A stretch of DNA of 64,000 nt from Legionella cincinnatiensis (GCF_900452415.1 NZ_UGNX01000001.1:2418001-2482000), one strand, 5' to 3'; numbered from the stretch's first letter, positions 43,755-53,840 are shown. Notes: generated by a model not told the origin, from the sequence alone. A program made the numbers and translations.

Positions 43755-43763
43755 CTTAATATT
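43755..43763 (+). promoter_or_regulatory. Possible PmrA box before the 252-aa effector candidate
   Basis: CTTAATATT matches the published L. pneumophila PmrA element (cTTAATatT). It lies 48 bp before the ATG at 43811 and just upstream of a -10-like TATTATGAT at about 43770-43778, the usual placement. The 9-mer is expected a few times by chance in AT-rich DNA of this size, so support is weak. Confidence 0.3.
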
Positions 43764-43810
43764 TTTATATTATGATGACTCCTATATTATTACTCTAAAT
43801 TGGACTAAAT

Positions 43811-44569
43811 ATGCATAAACTACGTGAACTCGAACAAGAATCTAAAGAATTATCTATTCTTCTTGATAACGCACTTCTTAGTAATTCACGAGAAGAAAAA
43901 GAAAGCGCATTGATTGATTTGAAAAACTCTGAATTAATGAACAATGCAACTCAATTAAGAATCTTTATTGATCCTGAACATCCTATTGTGAGTTTAATCA
44001 AATTGGCTTCAGTTACATTGCCTGAAAAAATAAATGAATTGCACAAAAAGGCACGTTTAGTCCAACATCAATTAGACGCTGAAAAAGATGTAAAAATTAT
44101 AGAGGATTCTGTTTTAGAAACTGTAGCAGTTAAAGATGAACCGATCATCGACTTAAAAAATGAAGTGATTGCCGTTGAAAAAGATGTAACTGCTCCTAAA
44201 GTTATTGCAGCAATTAACCCTAAGTTAGAAATGCTCGCAAAAGTAAAAGAGGGCTTAAAATCTTACATAGAGTCCACTGAAAACAGAACCAGTGAATATT
44301 ATTATGGGACGGTCGGAACTCTTTTTAACTATATGGCATCATATGTGGGCATGTCGGGATATACCAGAACGCAAAAACTCGATGCCATAGATAAATTATT
44401 TAAGAATTTTGAAACCGACAAAGTATCAGAATTAGAGGAGCAAGATATAACAATATTAACTACTGGATACCTTGGAGATGCGTTAAATCCATTATTAGAA
44501 GATGAATCAGTGGGTCAAAAATTAAAAGAACTATTGAAAATCGAATCATCAACAAATAAGTTACAATAG
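43811..44569 (+). CDS. 252-aa effector candidate
   Basis: No family recognised and no signal peptide. The first 60 residues are a strongly charged helix (ELEQESKELSILLDNALL) likely to form a coiled coil. An acidic/Lys linker around 95-140 follows. The C-terminal 110 residues form a compact region with an aromatic patch (SEYYYGTVGTLFNYMASYVG) and end ESVGQKLKELLKIESSTNKL. A possible PmrA box lies upstream. Effector status is inferred from composition, context and promoter. A strong bidirectional terminator follows. Confidence 0.55.
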   Translation: MHKLRELEQESKELSILLDNALLSNSREEKESALIDLKNSELMNNATQLRIFIDPEHPIVSLIKLASVTLPEKINELHKKARLVQHQLDAEKDVKIIEDSVLETVAVKDEPIIDLKNEVIAVEKDVTAPKVIAAINPKLEMLAKVKEGLKSYIESTENRTSEYYYGTVGTLFNYMASYVGMSGYTRTQKLDAIDKLFKNFETDKVSELEEQDITILTTGYLGDALNPLLEDESVGQKLKELLKIESSTNKLQ

Positions 44570-44582
44570 TTTAATATCATCG

Positions 44583-44614
44583 GGCGGTTATTTTGTTTTA
44601 AAATAACCGCCTGA
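44583..44614. terminator. Strong bidirectional terminator
   Basis: GGCGGTTATTTT and AAAATAACCGCC form a perfect 12-bp stem around a 5-nt T-rich loop. It lies between the stops of converging genes (44569 and 44631), with A and T runs on the stem ends serving both directions. Confidence 0.8.
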
Positions 44615-44630
44615 TCATTGAATTTCTAAA

Positions 44631-45929
44631 TTAAATTAGAAAAGGAACAATCTTATACGGCACAAGCTCGCAATATTTTTTCCAATCTTGGCCATATTTA
44701 GTCGCACAACGTTTATCATCACGAAAAGCTCTATCAAATAAAAGCACTGTTAAAAAACTCAGATAAAAATACGGTGAGAAATTTTCAAATAAAGCAGGCA
44801 CAGACCAAAAAAATGTTCCAGCAAGCTCTGGAATATAGTGAAAATGCCTGGCGACTCCCCACCATCCGGAAGCAAGCAATATAGTTTGTTTTTTATCACC
44901 TTCTGTAGTTTTATAACGAGCTAAAACAGTAACTGGTTTTTTACCCCATATTGTACACTCACCCTGTGTTGCTCTAGCCATCAATCTTTGTCTGTCTGCA
45001 AGATAATTGATCATAATGGATGCAAAACCCAGGAACAAAATGAGGATTGCCCAAACAAAAGGTAAATGAATAGGATGAAGAACAAGATACATGCTTGGCG
45101 AAGTATAAACGCAAGGAACCCATACCATACATCCCCAACAAATATAAAAACCAGCGCGATCATGCATCATATCTAAGGAGCGCAAATAACCTTTTTCCCA
45201 CATATAAAATTTGCTTAAATAAACAAATTGTAGGAAAACAGAAATAAGCATGGAGTTTGATAAACCACCTAATTCTGCTTGTTTTGCACAATAAGAAATC
45301 AAAAATAAACCCCAGCTCATCATTCCAAAACGACAGGTGATGAATTTCTTAATATGCCATCCAAACACTTTAGGATAAAGTTCCGTGCCCCAATAGTAAT
45401 CAAACAAAATATTCTTGGTTATCCCTGAATCAGTGGATGAAGGAAAAAAACGCCCCTTAAGATATAAAAAAGCACAAAATATAAGACTAAATAGATTAAG
45501 TGCACCGAAAAGAGCCCCAAGATTATCATAGAGAATAGAAGCCGAAAATAAATTAAAACCAAAGGAAGCGACACAAAATGTTGCCATAGTCACGCTAAAT
45601 GCAAAAAAACCATTGTCTTTATACTCAGGTACATTTCCTTTAGGAGAAATTGGTCCATGAAATATTTTTCCTGGCAGTAATCGCATTAACGCCAATTCAA
45701 ATACAATAAATACGACTATGATTTTCCAAGCGATTGCTGAACCCCAAAAATAAGGTTGCCATATTGAATAAATCGATTGTGAAAACCCTTTCTGGAGCAT
45801 CAAGTTCCATAATGCCAACAAAGATCCTTCAAGCTGAGTATTGGTATACCACATTAGCATCACAAAAACAGGGCATACAAGAATCAGGAATAACGGACCT
45901 AAGGTATTCCGAATATTGAAATTCATCAT
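44631..45929 (-). CDS. Eukaryote-like sterol reductase (DHCR7/ERG4-ERG24 family)
   Basis: A 432-residue protein with about nine membrane helices. Both sterol-reductase signatures are visible: FDYYWGTELYPKVFGW (the YDY..G.ELNPR type) and LLASGWWGVARHFHYIPEL, followed by the standard C-terminal end DRAFRDDKRCATKYGQDWKKYC. The family reduces C7 or C14 double bonds of sterols with NADPH in eukaryotic endoplasmic reticulum. Bacterial copies are known mainly from Legionella, Coxiella and related intracellular bacteria, and are taken as acquired from hosts. Since the organism presumably cannot make sterols, a host-derived sterol is the likely substrate. Ribosome site AAGGA present. Confidence 0.92.
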   Translation of the reverse strand: MMNFNIRNTLGPLFLILVCPVFVMLMWYTNTQLEGSLLALWNLMLQKGFSQSIYSIWQPYFWGSAIAWKIIVVFIVFELALMRLLPGKIFHGPISPKGNVPEYKDNGFFAFSVTMATFCVASFGFNLFSASILYDNLGALFGALNLFSLIFCAFLYLKGRFFPSSTDSGITKNILFDYYWGTELYPKVFGWHIKKFITCRFGMMSWGLFLISYCAKQAELGGLSNSMLISVFLQFVYLSKFYMWEKGYLRSLDMMHDRAGFYICWGCMVWVPCVYTSPSMYLVLHPIHLPFVWAILILFLGFASIMINYLADRQRLMARATQGECTIWGKKPVTVLARYKTTEGDKKQTILLASGWWGVARHFHYIPELAGTFFWSVPALFENFSPYFYLSFLTVLLFDRAFRDDKRCATKYGQDWKKYCELVPYKIVPFLI

Positions 45930-46123
45930 GTTTCCTTACATTTTAAAAATTAACATCATACAGGAATTTTCAGTATTTAATACCACTTACTGAACGCTGA
46001 AAATACTAAATAATACACTTACTAACCATCAACCTCTATAAGTCAAAATAATCATGAACTTATAAGTAAAAATCATACAAAGTGATATCAGTTTTATAAT
46101 TCACTTGGATAATATAAATATGA

Positions 46124-46666
46124 TATAAGAACACTAAACAAACAAAGGACTGTTTAGCACGCTACATTGCCCCAGTTTCTGAATTACAGTTTCTGTGCAG
46201 AAAATACGATAGCTGGCTTTTTATTGATGATGCTCATGGTTTTGGTATTTTCGGTGAATCACCGTCAATCGATAATCCATGGGGTTCAGGTGGAAAGGGT
46301 ATTATCAAATATTTCAAGGGCGATACACGCAGGACTTTTTATATCTCCAGCTTTGGCAAAGCATTTTGCACCCATAAAGCTTTTCTAGGCATGCCTGAAG
46401 AATATGAATCTAATATCGCAGTCAAGTCTGATCAATTTGTTTATTCAGCCCCCATCAGCCCAGCACTTGCAGGGATGGCCTATGCTGCGTTACAAATTAA
46501 TAAAGAATCTGGAGATGAGCTTCGTAGAACGCTTCGTGAAAAAATCATCTATTTCACTTTCGAAACGCTAAAAAAAACGTCACTCTCTGCGAAAACCTTC
46601 CTTAAGTATGCCCGACCTAATGATATAGTTTTTACCATTCTTTTTTGTTCATCACCATATCATTGA
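46124..46666 (+). pseudogene. Truncated alpha-oxoamine synthase (serine palmitoyltransferase/KBL-like)
   Basis: An open frame without a start runs to TGA at 46664-46666. From about 46155 it matches the core of PLP-dependent alpha-oxoamine synthases: RYIAPVSELQFLCRKYDSWL, FIDDAHGFGIFGE (PLP-ring Asp-x-x-His) and TFYISSFGKAFCTH (PLP Lys). The N-terminal third, with the substrate site, and the C-terminal third are missing, so it cannot be active. Such enzymes join an amino acid to an acyl-CoA, as in the first step of sphingolipid or biotin synthesis. It lies next to the sterol reductase gene, a second lipid-related gene. Confidence 0.75.
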
Positions 46667-46760
46667 GAAGCTACCCGTTTATTTCAATAGGAATTTACAT
46701 ATTTACTTTAGTCTCTCCTTAATATTAAATTTAACGAATAATTTATTTAAAGTGATTATT

Positions 46761-47606
46761 ATGGACGATTATCAAATAACGCGAATGACCGGCGATGAAG
46801 TCTCAACTGCGGTGGAATGGGCACGTCAAGAAGGTTGGAATCCGGGGTTACATGATGCAGAATGTTTTTATCGTGCTGATCCCCAAGGTTTTTTTGCAGG
46901 TAAATTAAATGATCAAATCATTGCTGTTGGATCAGCTGTAATTTACGACGATTACTTTGCATTTTGTGGTTTTTATATCGTAGACCAAAATTACCGCTCA
47001 AAGGGATATGGGATAGAATTAACCCAAGCTCGGCTTACTTATATCGGTGATCGCAATGCTGGACTCGATGGGGTACTGGATATGATCGACACTTATGCAC
47101 GTATTGGTTATAAATTTGCGCATAATAATGCACGATATGCTTTAGAGCACAAACTACCCTCTCCCAAACCCGAGCCATCCATAGTGAACTTACAGACAGT
47201 GCCCTTTGCCCAGCTCATCCACTATGATCGCCATTTCTTTCCAGCACCAAGGCCTCAATTTCTTACAGCCTGGATTCAACAAAACACCGCTTTAGCGCTT
47301 GGTTATGTTCAAGAAGATCAATTAAGAGGCTATGGAGTTATTAGAAAATGCTTTGCCGGCTATAAAATAGGCCCACTTTTTGCAGATACTGCTTCCATAG
47401 CAGAAAAATTATTCGCGCACTTATCAGAGTTTGCTCAAGGAGAAACAATCTACTTAGACATTCCTGAAAATAATCCTTTTGCAGTTGATTTAGTACAAAA
47501 ATTGAAGATGTCTAAGGTATTTGCAACTGCAAGAATGTATTTAAAAGGTGAGCCTAAACTATCTACTCCAGGAATTTATGGCATTACCTCTTTTGAATTG
47601 GGATAA
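46761..47606 (+). CDS. Two-domain GNAT acetyltransferase (YitH/DUF1248-like)
   Basis: A 281-residue protein from the ATG at 46761. The N-terminal GNAT domain shows DEVSTAVEWARQEGWNPG and the acetyl-CoA region GFYIVDQNYRSKGYGIELTQ. The second half (GYGVIRKCFAGYKIGPLFAD and ETIYLDIPENNPFAVDL) is the C-terminal GNAT-like domain found in YitH-type enzymes. The next gene starts 3 bp after its stop, so both form an operon with the PuuE-like deacetylase. Substrate unknown; the pairing hints at an N-acyl compound. Confidence 0.85.
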   Translation: MDDYQITRMTGDEVSTAVEWARQEGWNPGLHDAECFYRADPQGFFAGKLNDQIIAVGSAVIYDDYFAFCGFYIVDQNYRSKGYGIELTQARLTYIGDRNAGLDGVLDMIDTYARIGYKFAHNNARYALEHKLPSPKPEPSIVNLQTVPFAQLIHYDRHFFPAPRPQFLTAWIQQNTALALGYVQEDQLRGYGVIRKCFAGYKIGPLFADTASIAEKLFAHLSEFAQGETIYLDIPENNPFAVDLVQKLKMSKVFATARMYLKGEPKLSTPGIYGITSFELG

Positions 47607-47609
47607 GCA

Positions 47610-48488
47610 ATGCGTGATTTAGTAGGCTATGGACCGGAAGGAAAAGAGTTTTTTTGGCCAAACAAAGCCAAAGTGGCGATTAATTTTGTCATTAACTATG
47701 AAGAAGGTTCTGAGTTAAGCCCAGTCAATCATGATGGACAAGCTGAAACAAGTGGCGCAGACTTTCCCTTCCTACCCAAAGCTAAAGGACAGCGTAATCT
47801 CAGTATGGAATCATTTTATGAATACGGGAGTCGTGTAGGAGTATGGCGGCTCCTGCGTTTATTTGACGCCTATCAAATACAACTTACTTTTTTTGTGACT
47901 GGACATGCCCTAACGCTTAACCCTCTACTGGCAAATTATTTAGCTCAACACCATCATGAGGTAGCTGGCCATGGATGGCGTTGGCTAAATTATGCAAATG
48001 TTCCACGAAAAGAAGAAAAAGAACACATCCTTTTGTGCCTTGAAACCCTGAAAAAACTAACCGGACAAAGGCCTAAAGGTTGGTATACTGGAAGACGAAG
48101 CGAAAACACGCGAGAATTGTTACTCGAAATAGGTGGTTTTCTTTATGATTCGGACAGCTATGCCGATGAGTTACCTTATTATGTGGATCATCATCTGATA
48201 ATTCCCTATTCTCTTGATTGTAATGATTTCAGATTTACAACAAGCCCTGGGTTTTGTAGTACGCAGGAATTTTATGATCGATTAATCAATACTTTTAACT
48301 ACCTCTATCAAGAAAAAAGACCCGCAATTATGACAGTAGGATTGCATCCTCGTCTTAGCGGAAAACCCGATCGGTGCTGGGTGTTAAGGAATTTTTTAAA
48401 TCATTTAGTAAAACATAAAGACATTTGGATAACAAGACGAATCGATATCGCTAATTTTTGGTTAGAAATATTTTCTACAAAAATGTAA
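47610..48488 (+). CDS. puuE: PuuE-like polysaccharide deacetylase/allantoinase
   Basis: A 292-residue cytosolic NodB-fold protein. It starts RDLVGYGPEGKEFFWPNKAK and has VAINFVINYEEGSE, TFFVTGHALTLNP, EVAGHGWRWLNY and GWYTGRRSENTRELL, the hallmarks of the PuuE branch (putative urate catabolism protein, cofactor-light allantoinase). In Pseudomonas it opens allantoin to allantoate. No other purine-catabolism gene is in the window, and the partner GNAT is unusual, so the true substrate may differ. The family is firm. Confidence 0.85.
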   Translation: MRDLVGYGPEGKEFFWPNKAKVAINFVINYEEGSELSPVNHDGQAETSGADFPFLPKAKGQRNLSMESFYEYGSRVGVWRLLRLFDAYQIQLTFFVTGHALTLNPLLANYLAQHHHEVAGHGWRWLNYANVPRKEEKEHILLCLETLKKLTGQRPKGWYTGRRSENTRELLLEIGGFLYDSDSYADELPYYVDHHLIIPYSLDCNDFRFTTSPGFCSTQEFYDRLINTFNYLYQEKRPAIMTVGLHPRLSGKPDRCWVLRNFLNHLVKHKDIWITRRIDIANFWLEIFSTKM

Positions 48489-48523
48489 CTGAGTTGCTAT
48501 TTCCTTAATTCAGTTTGCTGGTC

Positions 48524-49198
48524 TTAAACGGATATTTGTCTTACTTGATCTAATGATATAGGTCCAATTCCCGCAATATTCAATGTTAATCCTTCTCCAT
48601 TTTGTCCAAGACTCACACTATTAACATTGGCTAATATCATCGTTTTCAATGCTATTTCTTTATCTTCATAAATAGCATGCACTGCAATCCTATATATGCC
48701 TTCTTTAATCCTCTTGTCATCGTATCCAATGCCATCCCAGCTGAATTGAAAAAAGCCAGATTCTGGTTTACCTAAAGAAATTGTTTTTATCATCTCTCCT
48801 GCTTCGGTATATACAGAAGCACGCAACATGCTAAGATTAGCAGGAACATCAAGTGCAACTCTTACGGAAGCCTCAGTGCCTAATGGAAGAATATCACTCT
48901 CCAGCAAAACTTTACGTCCAACTAAAGCCGAAGCTTGTAATGCTTGATTTGATTGTAATGAAGTGGACATTTGTTGCCATGACTCTTGCATTTCGATGCA
49001 CCCATCCTGAGTGGCAAATTGTGCCAGTTGAAACAAAAACTCATGATTAACTTGCCGTTGCATTATATTTTGATTCTCAATTTGTTCCGCCATTAAATAT
49101 AAAAAATCCTGCTCTTCCAAATTTTTCTTTAGCGGAGAATCAATTTGTTCAAAAGACAAACTAACTGTATCCGTTTCATTAAATGAATTATCTGTCAT
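48524..49198 (-). CDS. flgD: Flagellar hook assembly protein FlgD (isolated gene)
   Basis: A 224-residue protein with the FlgD plan: LEEQDFLYLMAEQIENQN near the N-terminus (usual form F..LL..QL.NQ.P), a QLAQFATQDGCIEMQ helix, SALVGRKVLLES, then the FlgD Ig/tudor-like domains (ALDVPANLSMLRASVYTEAG, FQFSWDGIGYDDKRIKEGIY with the conserved WDG, and NSVSLGQNGEGLTLNIAG). FlgD caps the growing hook and is exported by the flagellar type III system. No other flagellar gene surrounds it; the QNQDP-like motif is altered to NIMQR. It might be a paralogue or a displaced original. Confidence 0.8.
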   Translation of the reverse strand: MTDNSFNETDTVSLSFEQIDSPLKKNLEEQDFLYLMAEQIENQNIMQRQVNHEFLFQLAQFATQDGCIEMQESWQQMSTSLQSNQALQASALVGRKVLLESDILPLGTEASVRVALDVPANLSMLRASVYTEAGEMIKTISLGKPESGFFQFSWDGIGYDDKRIKEGIYRIAVHAIYEDKEIALKTMILANVNSVSLGQNGEGLTLNIAGIGPISLDQVRQISV

Positions 49199-49289
49199 TA
49201 CTTTTCCCCTTATTCACTTAACTTTAAGGCACGTTACATTAATTATAAAAGCAAACGTTGTGCCAACTTCAAATAAGTGAGAAAATTAG

Positions 49290-50243
<954 letters not shown>

Positions 50244-50340
50244 CGATTAATCAGAGCCCTACCCATTGCGTCACCCTCTGCAACAACACCGCAACAGTGG
50301 AGAGTCTAAAAGCTTCTCCCTTTCGCAAAACGATATTTTC

Positions 50341-51669
50341 TTACGAGTTTAATGGATCATTTTCTTTTACTTCGTGGTTTACTGGTAAAACTACTTTCTT
50401 TAAGTAAATCTTTGCTAACAATGCCGCAAAAGCATTTAATAAACTCAAAATTAAAAAAATTTGTGGAATCGCAGCTGAAAAATGTAATAAAGCAATAACC
50501 ATCAATGCTCCAGCAACCATAAACATGGAATTATAGATATTATTCGTCGCGATCACTTGCGCTCTTGATTCGGGGGGACTAGTCACTTGTAAATAGGTAT
50601 ATAAGGGAACGATAAAAAGACCAGCGCTAAAAGCCAACATAAATAAATCAAATGCAATGCGCCAATGAGCAAACTGGGTAAAAAAATTAATTAGAGTAAA
50701 TACATTTTTCGGTTCATTTAAATGAGGTGTAGCCCAATAAAGATCCATTGTAAAGCAAGTAAAAGCAAACATTGCCCAAGGAACAATAGGAAGATGTATT
50801 TTTCCTTGAAAAATAAAATTAACAGTTAAGGAACCACAAGCAATGCCTATTGAAAACAAAGCAAGAAATATTGCAAAAACAGTATTATTAGCTCCTAATA
50901 CATAGCTTGTATAATCAGGAAGCTTAGTGAGGATTACTGCTCCTAAAAACCAAAACCAAGACAAAATCAAAATTGCTAATAAAATGCCGAAATGCTCAGT
51001 AGCCTGTTTCAGCATTTTATAAGTCACACGCCAAATCTGTTTGTCTATTTCAATATTTATCGACCTTGAAGGAGCTTTAGGTATAAACAAACTGGAGGTA
51101 AATCCTGCAAGAGCAACAACTATGGTTAAAAACACAGCTATATAAGGTTGGGGACTATTGATTCCTATAGATAAAGTACCCATAGTAGTTCCCAATAAAA
51201 TGGCTATAAAAGTACTCGCATCAATTAACCCCGTTGCTCCTAGTAAATCCTTTTTAGGTAAATGATCAGGCAAAATAGCATATTTTATTGGCCCAAAAAA
51301 AGTCGAATGAACTCCGAGACCCGTTAAAGTAACCATCATCAAAAAAATACTTTCCCAATAAAGGGCAAAACTACCGATAATCATTAAAAATAACTCTAAA
51401 ATTTTAATGACGCGTGTTATAAGCGCTTTATCATATTTATCAGCCAATTGCCCTGAAGTCGCTGAAAGAAGAAAAAAAGGGATTATAAATAAAGCACCTG
51501 CTATTGCTTGGTAGAACTCAGATTGAGCTTGATTATGAGTGAGATGAAAACTAATTAAAGTAAGCATTGCTAACTTAAAGGCATTATCATTAAAAGCACC
51601 AAAAAATTGAGTCAGAAAAAAAGGCAAAAATTTACGTTCTTTCAAAAGGTAAAAAGCACCATAACCCAT
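50341..51669 (-). CDS. LplT-like MFS transporter
   Basis: A 442-residue inner-membrane protein with about 12 helices. It begins FLPFFLTQFFGAFNDNAFKL, the typical start of the lysophospholipid flippase LplT family, with FFGPIKYAILPDHLPKKDLL and GATGLIDASTFIAILLGTTM following, both strongly conserved there. LplT moves lysophospholipids inward for repair by the acyltransferase Aas, to which it is often fused or adjacent. No aas gene neighbours it here. Family quite certain, substrate inferred. Confidence 0.85.
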   Translation of the reverse strand: MGYGAFYLLKERKFLPFFLTQFFGAFNDNAFKLAMLTLISFHLTHNQAQSEFYQAIAGALFIIPFFLLSATSGQLADKYDKALITRVIKILELFLMIIGSFALYWESIFLMMVTLTGLGVHSTFFGPIKYAILPDHLPKKDLLGATGLIDASTFIAILLGTTMGTLSIGINSPQPYIAVFLTIVVALAGFTSSLFIPKAPSRSINIEIDKQIWRVTYKMLKQATEHFGILLAILILSWFWFLGAVILTKLPDYTSYVLGANNTVFAIFLALFSIGIACGSLTVNFIFQGKIHLPIVPWAMFAFTCFTMDLYWATPHLNEPKNVFTLINFFTQFAHWRIAFDLFMLAFSAGLFIVPLYTYLQVTSPPESRAQVIATNNIYNSMFMVAGALMVIALLHFSAAIPQIFLILSLLNAFAALLAKIYLKKVVLPVNHEVKENDPLNS

Positions 51670-51783
51670 GCATAAGGCTCCATTAGTAATACGTAATCGC
51701 CCTCATCGAGCAGGAGATGGGGCAATTACACTCTTCTTATTTTTATGATATTTATCAATAAAATGAAAGTTTGGTCTATTCAC

Positions 51784-52629
51784 CTAGGGTGTGGAAGGAA
51801 CAAGATGATTAGGCTCTAATATCAAGCGCCTAAGTGTATCATGAGCCTCTGTTTCACGTAAGAGTTTAGCTAAACCTATCTCAGAAATTTCATTATCTGA
51901 TAAATCAACATACTTGACATGAGTGTTCAATTTTAATGCATTCATAATAAGATAAACCCCTTCATCATGCATTTTATTACTTTTAATATTTAAATGAGTT
52001 AAAGATCGAGACTCATTAATCATAGTAGCAATTTCTTTTGCACATTCTTCGTTCAAATTATTATAGGATATATCAAGAACCTCTAATGAAGGGTGTTTCA
52101 ATACAAAATGACGCAATGCCTTCATCCCTTCTAAACCAAAATCATTACAGCTTAACACAAGTTCTTTTAACTCCGTATTTGAGTTAATCGATTCTAATAA
52201 ACGTTGTACTCCGGAATCACGAAGCCAATTTAGTGATAAATCTAAAACCGATAACTTCTTCTTTTTTAAACATGAGAAAAAATCAGCAGGTATTTTGTCA
52301 CCTATCCAATTATCAATAAATTTAATTGTATTCAGTTTCCTACGGGGTAAGGAATCAAATAAATAACGAATATCTTTTGTGTCAATATGATTTGCATAAA
52401 ATGAAATTTCATTGACTTTTGAAGCTAATTTTAAAATATCATGTAAGGCTTCATAATCTTTATCATTTAAATTGGAATGATCAATACTAATTTTTTTTAT
52501 AAATTTACAGCGTCTTTTTCCTTTTGATTGTAAGTACTTATTCAGATGAGGAAGAGCCAAATGATGTTGTACTTGGATAAGCTCTATCGACTCCAATTTG
52601 CCATGTTCATGTTTTAACCTAATCGTCAT
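51784..52629 (-). CDS. Leucine-rich-repeat protein (ribonuclease-inhibitor type), effector candidate
   Basis: A 281-residue protein made mostly of RNI-like LRRs: KISIDHSNLNDKDYEALHDI, EISFYANHIDTKDI, VLDLSLNWLRDSGVQRLLES, ELVLSCNDFGLEGMKAL, VLDISYNNLNEECAKEIATM, HLNIKSNKMHDEGVYLIM and YVDLSDNEISEIGLAKLL. That gives about seven to eight units of roughly 28 residues. RNI-type LRRs are chiefly eukaryotic; Legionella has several LRR effectors (LegL group). No signal peptide, so a Dot/Icm substrate that binds a host protein is likely, by inference. Confidence 0.8.
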   Translation of the reverse strand: MTIRLKHEHGKLESIELIQVQHHLALPHLNKYLQSKGKRRCKFIKKISIDHSNLNDKDYEALHDILKLASKVNEISFYANHIDTKDIRYLFDSLPRRKLNTIKFIDNWIGDKIPADFFSCLKKKKLSVLDLSLNWLRDSGVQRLLESINSNTELKELVLSCNDFGLEGMKALRHFVLKHPSLEVLDISYNNLNEECAKEIATMINESRSLTHLNIKSNKMHDEGVYLIMNALKLNTHVKYVDLSDNEISEIGLAKLLRETEAHDTLRRLILEPNHLVPSTP

Positions 52630-52851
52630 ATCCCCTTCCCCTCTATAAATGAAACTACAATTTTAAGTGTAGATGATATTTAAAAGGGGGATGCAATAAT
52701 GATGAATTTTTTATATTTTTCGCCCAAGATTTATAGGTCCATCTTCGCGAGTAAATTTCAAAAATAGACCTAGTTCTTCAAAAGCGGAAAACAGTCAATT
52801 TAGCTAAAAATCTTATTCCACCTTTTTTACACAACAGTTTTAATCGATTTA

Positions 52852-53682
52852 TTAAATTTGTGCGTTCAAACGAGTAAGTACATTTCCTGGTCCGACCTCT
52901 ATAAAAATACGCTCGCCTTGATTTTTTAAATAGCGGATAGTGTCGGTCCAACGAACTGGATATGTTATTTGTTTCACCAGATTTTCTTTCGCTCTCTCAT
53001 TGGTATAAGGTTCTGCAGTTATATTTGCAATCACTTCAATTTGTAGTGGCGAAAACTGAAAAGATTCCATAAATTGTTTAAACTCATCGGCAGCAGATTG
53101 CATGTATCGGGAATGAAATGCACCACTAACTTTTAATGGCACACACATCAACGCTTCTTGAGCAAGTATTTCATTTGCCCTGGCTATATCTGCTGCTGGC
53201 CCTGAAAGAACGATTTGTTTCGGTGAGTTAAAATTAGCAAAATCTATAGAATCTAGCCCATTGGCTTGCAACAATGATTTAATTCGGTCTTCAGCTAAAT
53301 TAATCACTGCGAGCATTCCGCCTCCACTTGCTTTAGCCATCAATTCGCCACGTTTTTTCACAAGCTTCAATCCAGTTCCAAAATCAAAAACACCAGCAGC
53401 AAACAAAGCAGCATACTCACCTAAACTATGCCCTATTAAATAATTAGGTGGTGGCTCTTCAGATATTCGTGCCAAAAAAGATAAGGCTTCAACAATATAT
53501 AAAGCAGGTTGAGTATATTCGGTATTATTCAATTGCTGCTGTGGATCATCCAAGCATAGCTCTTTGACAGAATACCCTAAAATTTCATCAGCTTGCTTTA
53601 TTTGTTCAGGAAAATAGGAAAATAATTCAATTCCCATACCTTTTGTTTGAGAACCTTGTCCTGGAAACATGTAAATGGTCAT
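52852..53682 (-). CDS. Stand-alone malonyl-CoA:ACP acyltransferase (FabD/trans-AT type)
   Basis: Loads malonyl units from CoA to an acyl carrier protein. The 276-residue domain has YMFPGQGSQTKGMG, the nucleophile Ser86 in LIGHSLGEYAALFA, Arg111 for the malonyl carboxylate in KKRGELMAK, and His190 in SGAFHSRYM. The wording GHSLGEYAALFAAGVF is typical of the PksC-like trans-acting ATs of polyketide synthases more than of housekeeping FabD, which normally sits in a fab cluster. No PKS or fab gene adjoins. Either a trans-AT serving a PKS elsewhere, or a second FabD. Confidence 0.82.
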   Translation of the reverse strand: MTIYMFPGQGSQTKGMGIELFSYFPEQIKQADEILGYSVKELCLDDPQQQLNNTEYTQPALYIVEALSFLARISEEPPPNYLIGHSLGEYAALFAAGVFDFGTGLKLVKKRGELMAKASGGGMLAVINLAEDRIKSLLQANGLDSIDFANFNSPKQIVLSGPAADIARANEILAQEALMCVPLKVSGAFHSRYMQSAADEFKQFMESFQFSPLQIEVIANITAEPYTNERAKENLVKQITYPVRWTDTIRYLKNQGERIFIEVGPGNVLTRLNAQI

Positions 53683-53840
53683 TGATGCTCCTTTTCAAAC
53701 GATAAATCCAAACATATAAGCCATGATAAAATAGAATTATTAATATTGTCATTAAATAAATATCATTAAGTAAATTTGATTATTAAGTTTATAATTATGC
53801 ATCATGCGTTAATTGAATTTTGCTCATTTAAAGAAACTAT

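Noticed and set aside
46167-46388. 73-codon frame in the alpha-oxoamine synthase region
   Set aside because: Out of frame with the recognisable PLP enzyme core, which continues through this stretch in another frame.
52852-53682. Calling the acyltransferase simply the housekeeping fabD
   Set aside because: The neighbours are not fatty-acid genes and motif wording fits trans-AT enzymes at least as well; left open.
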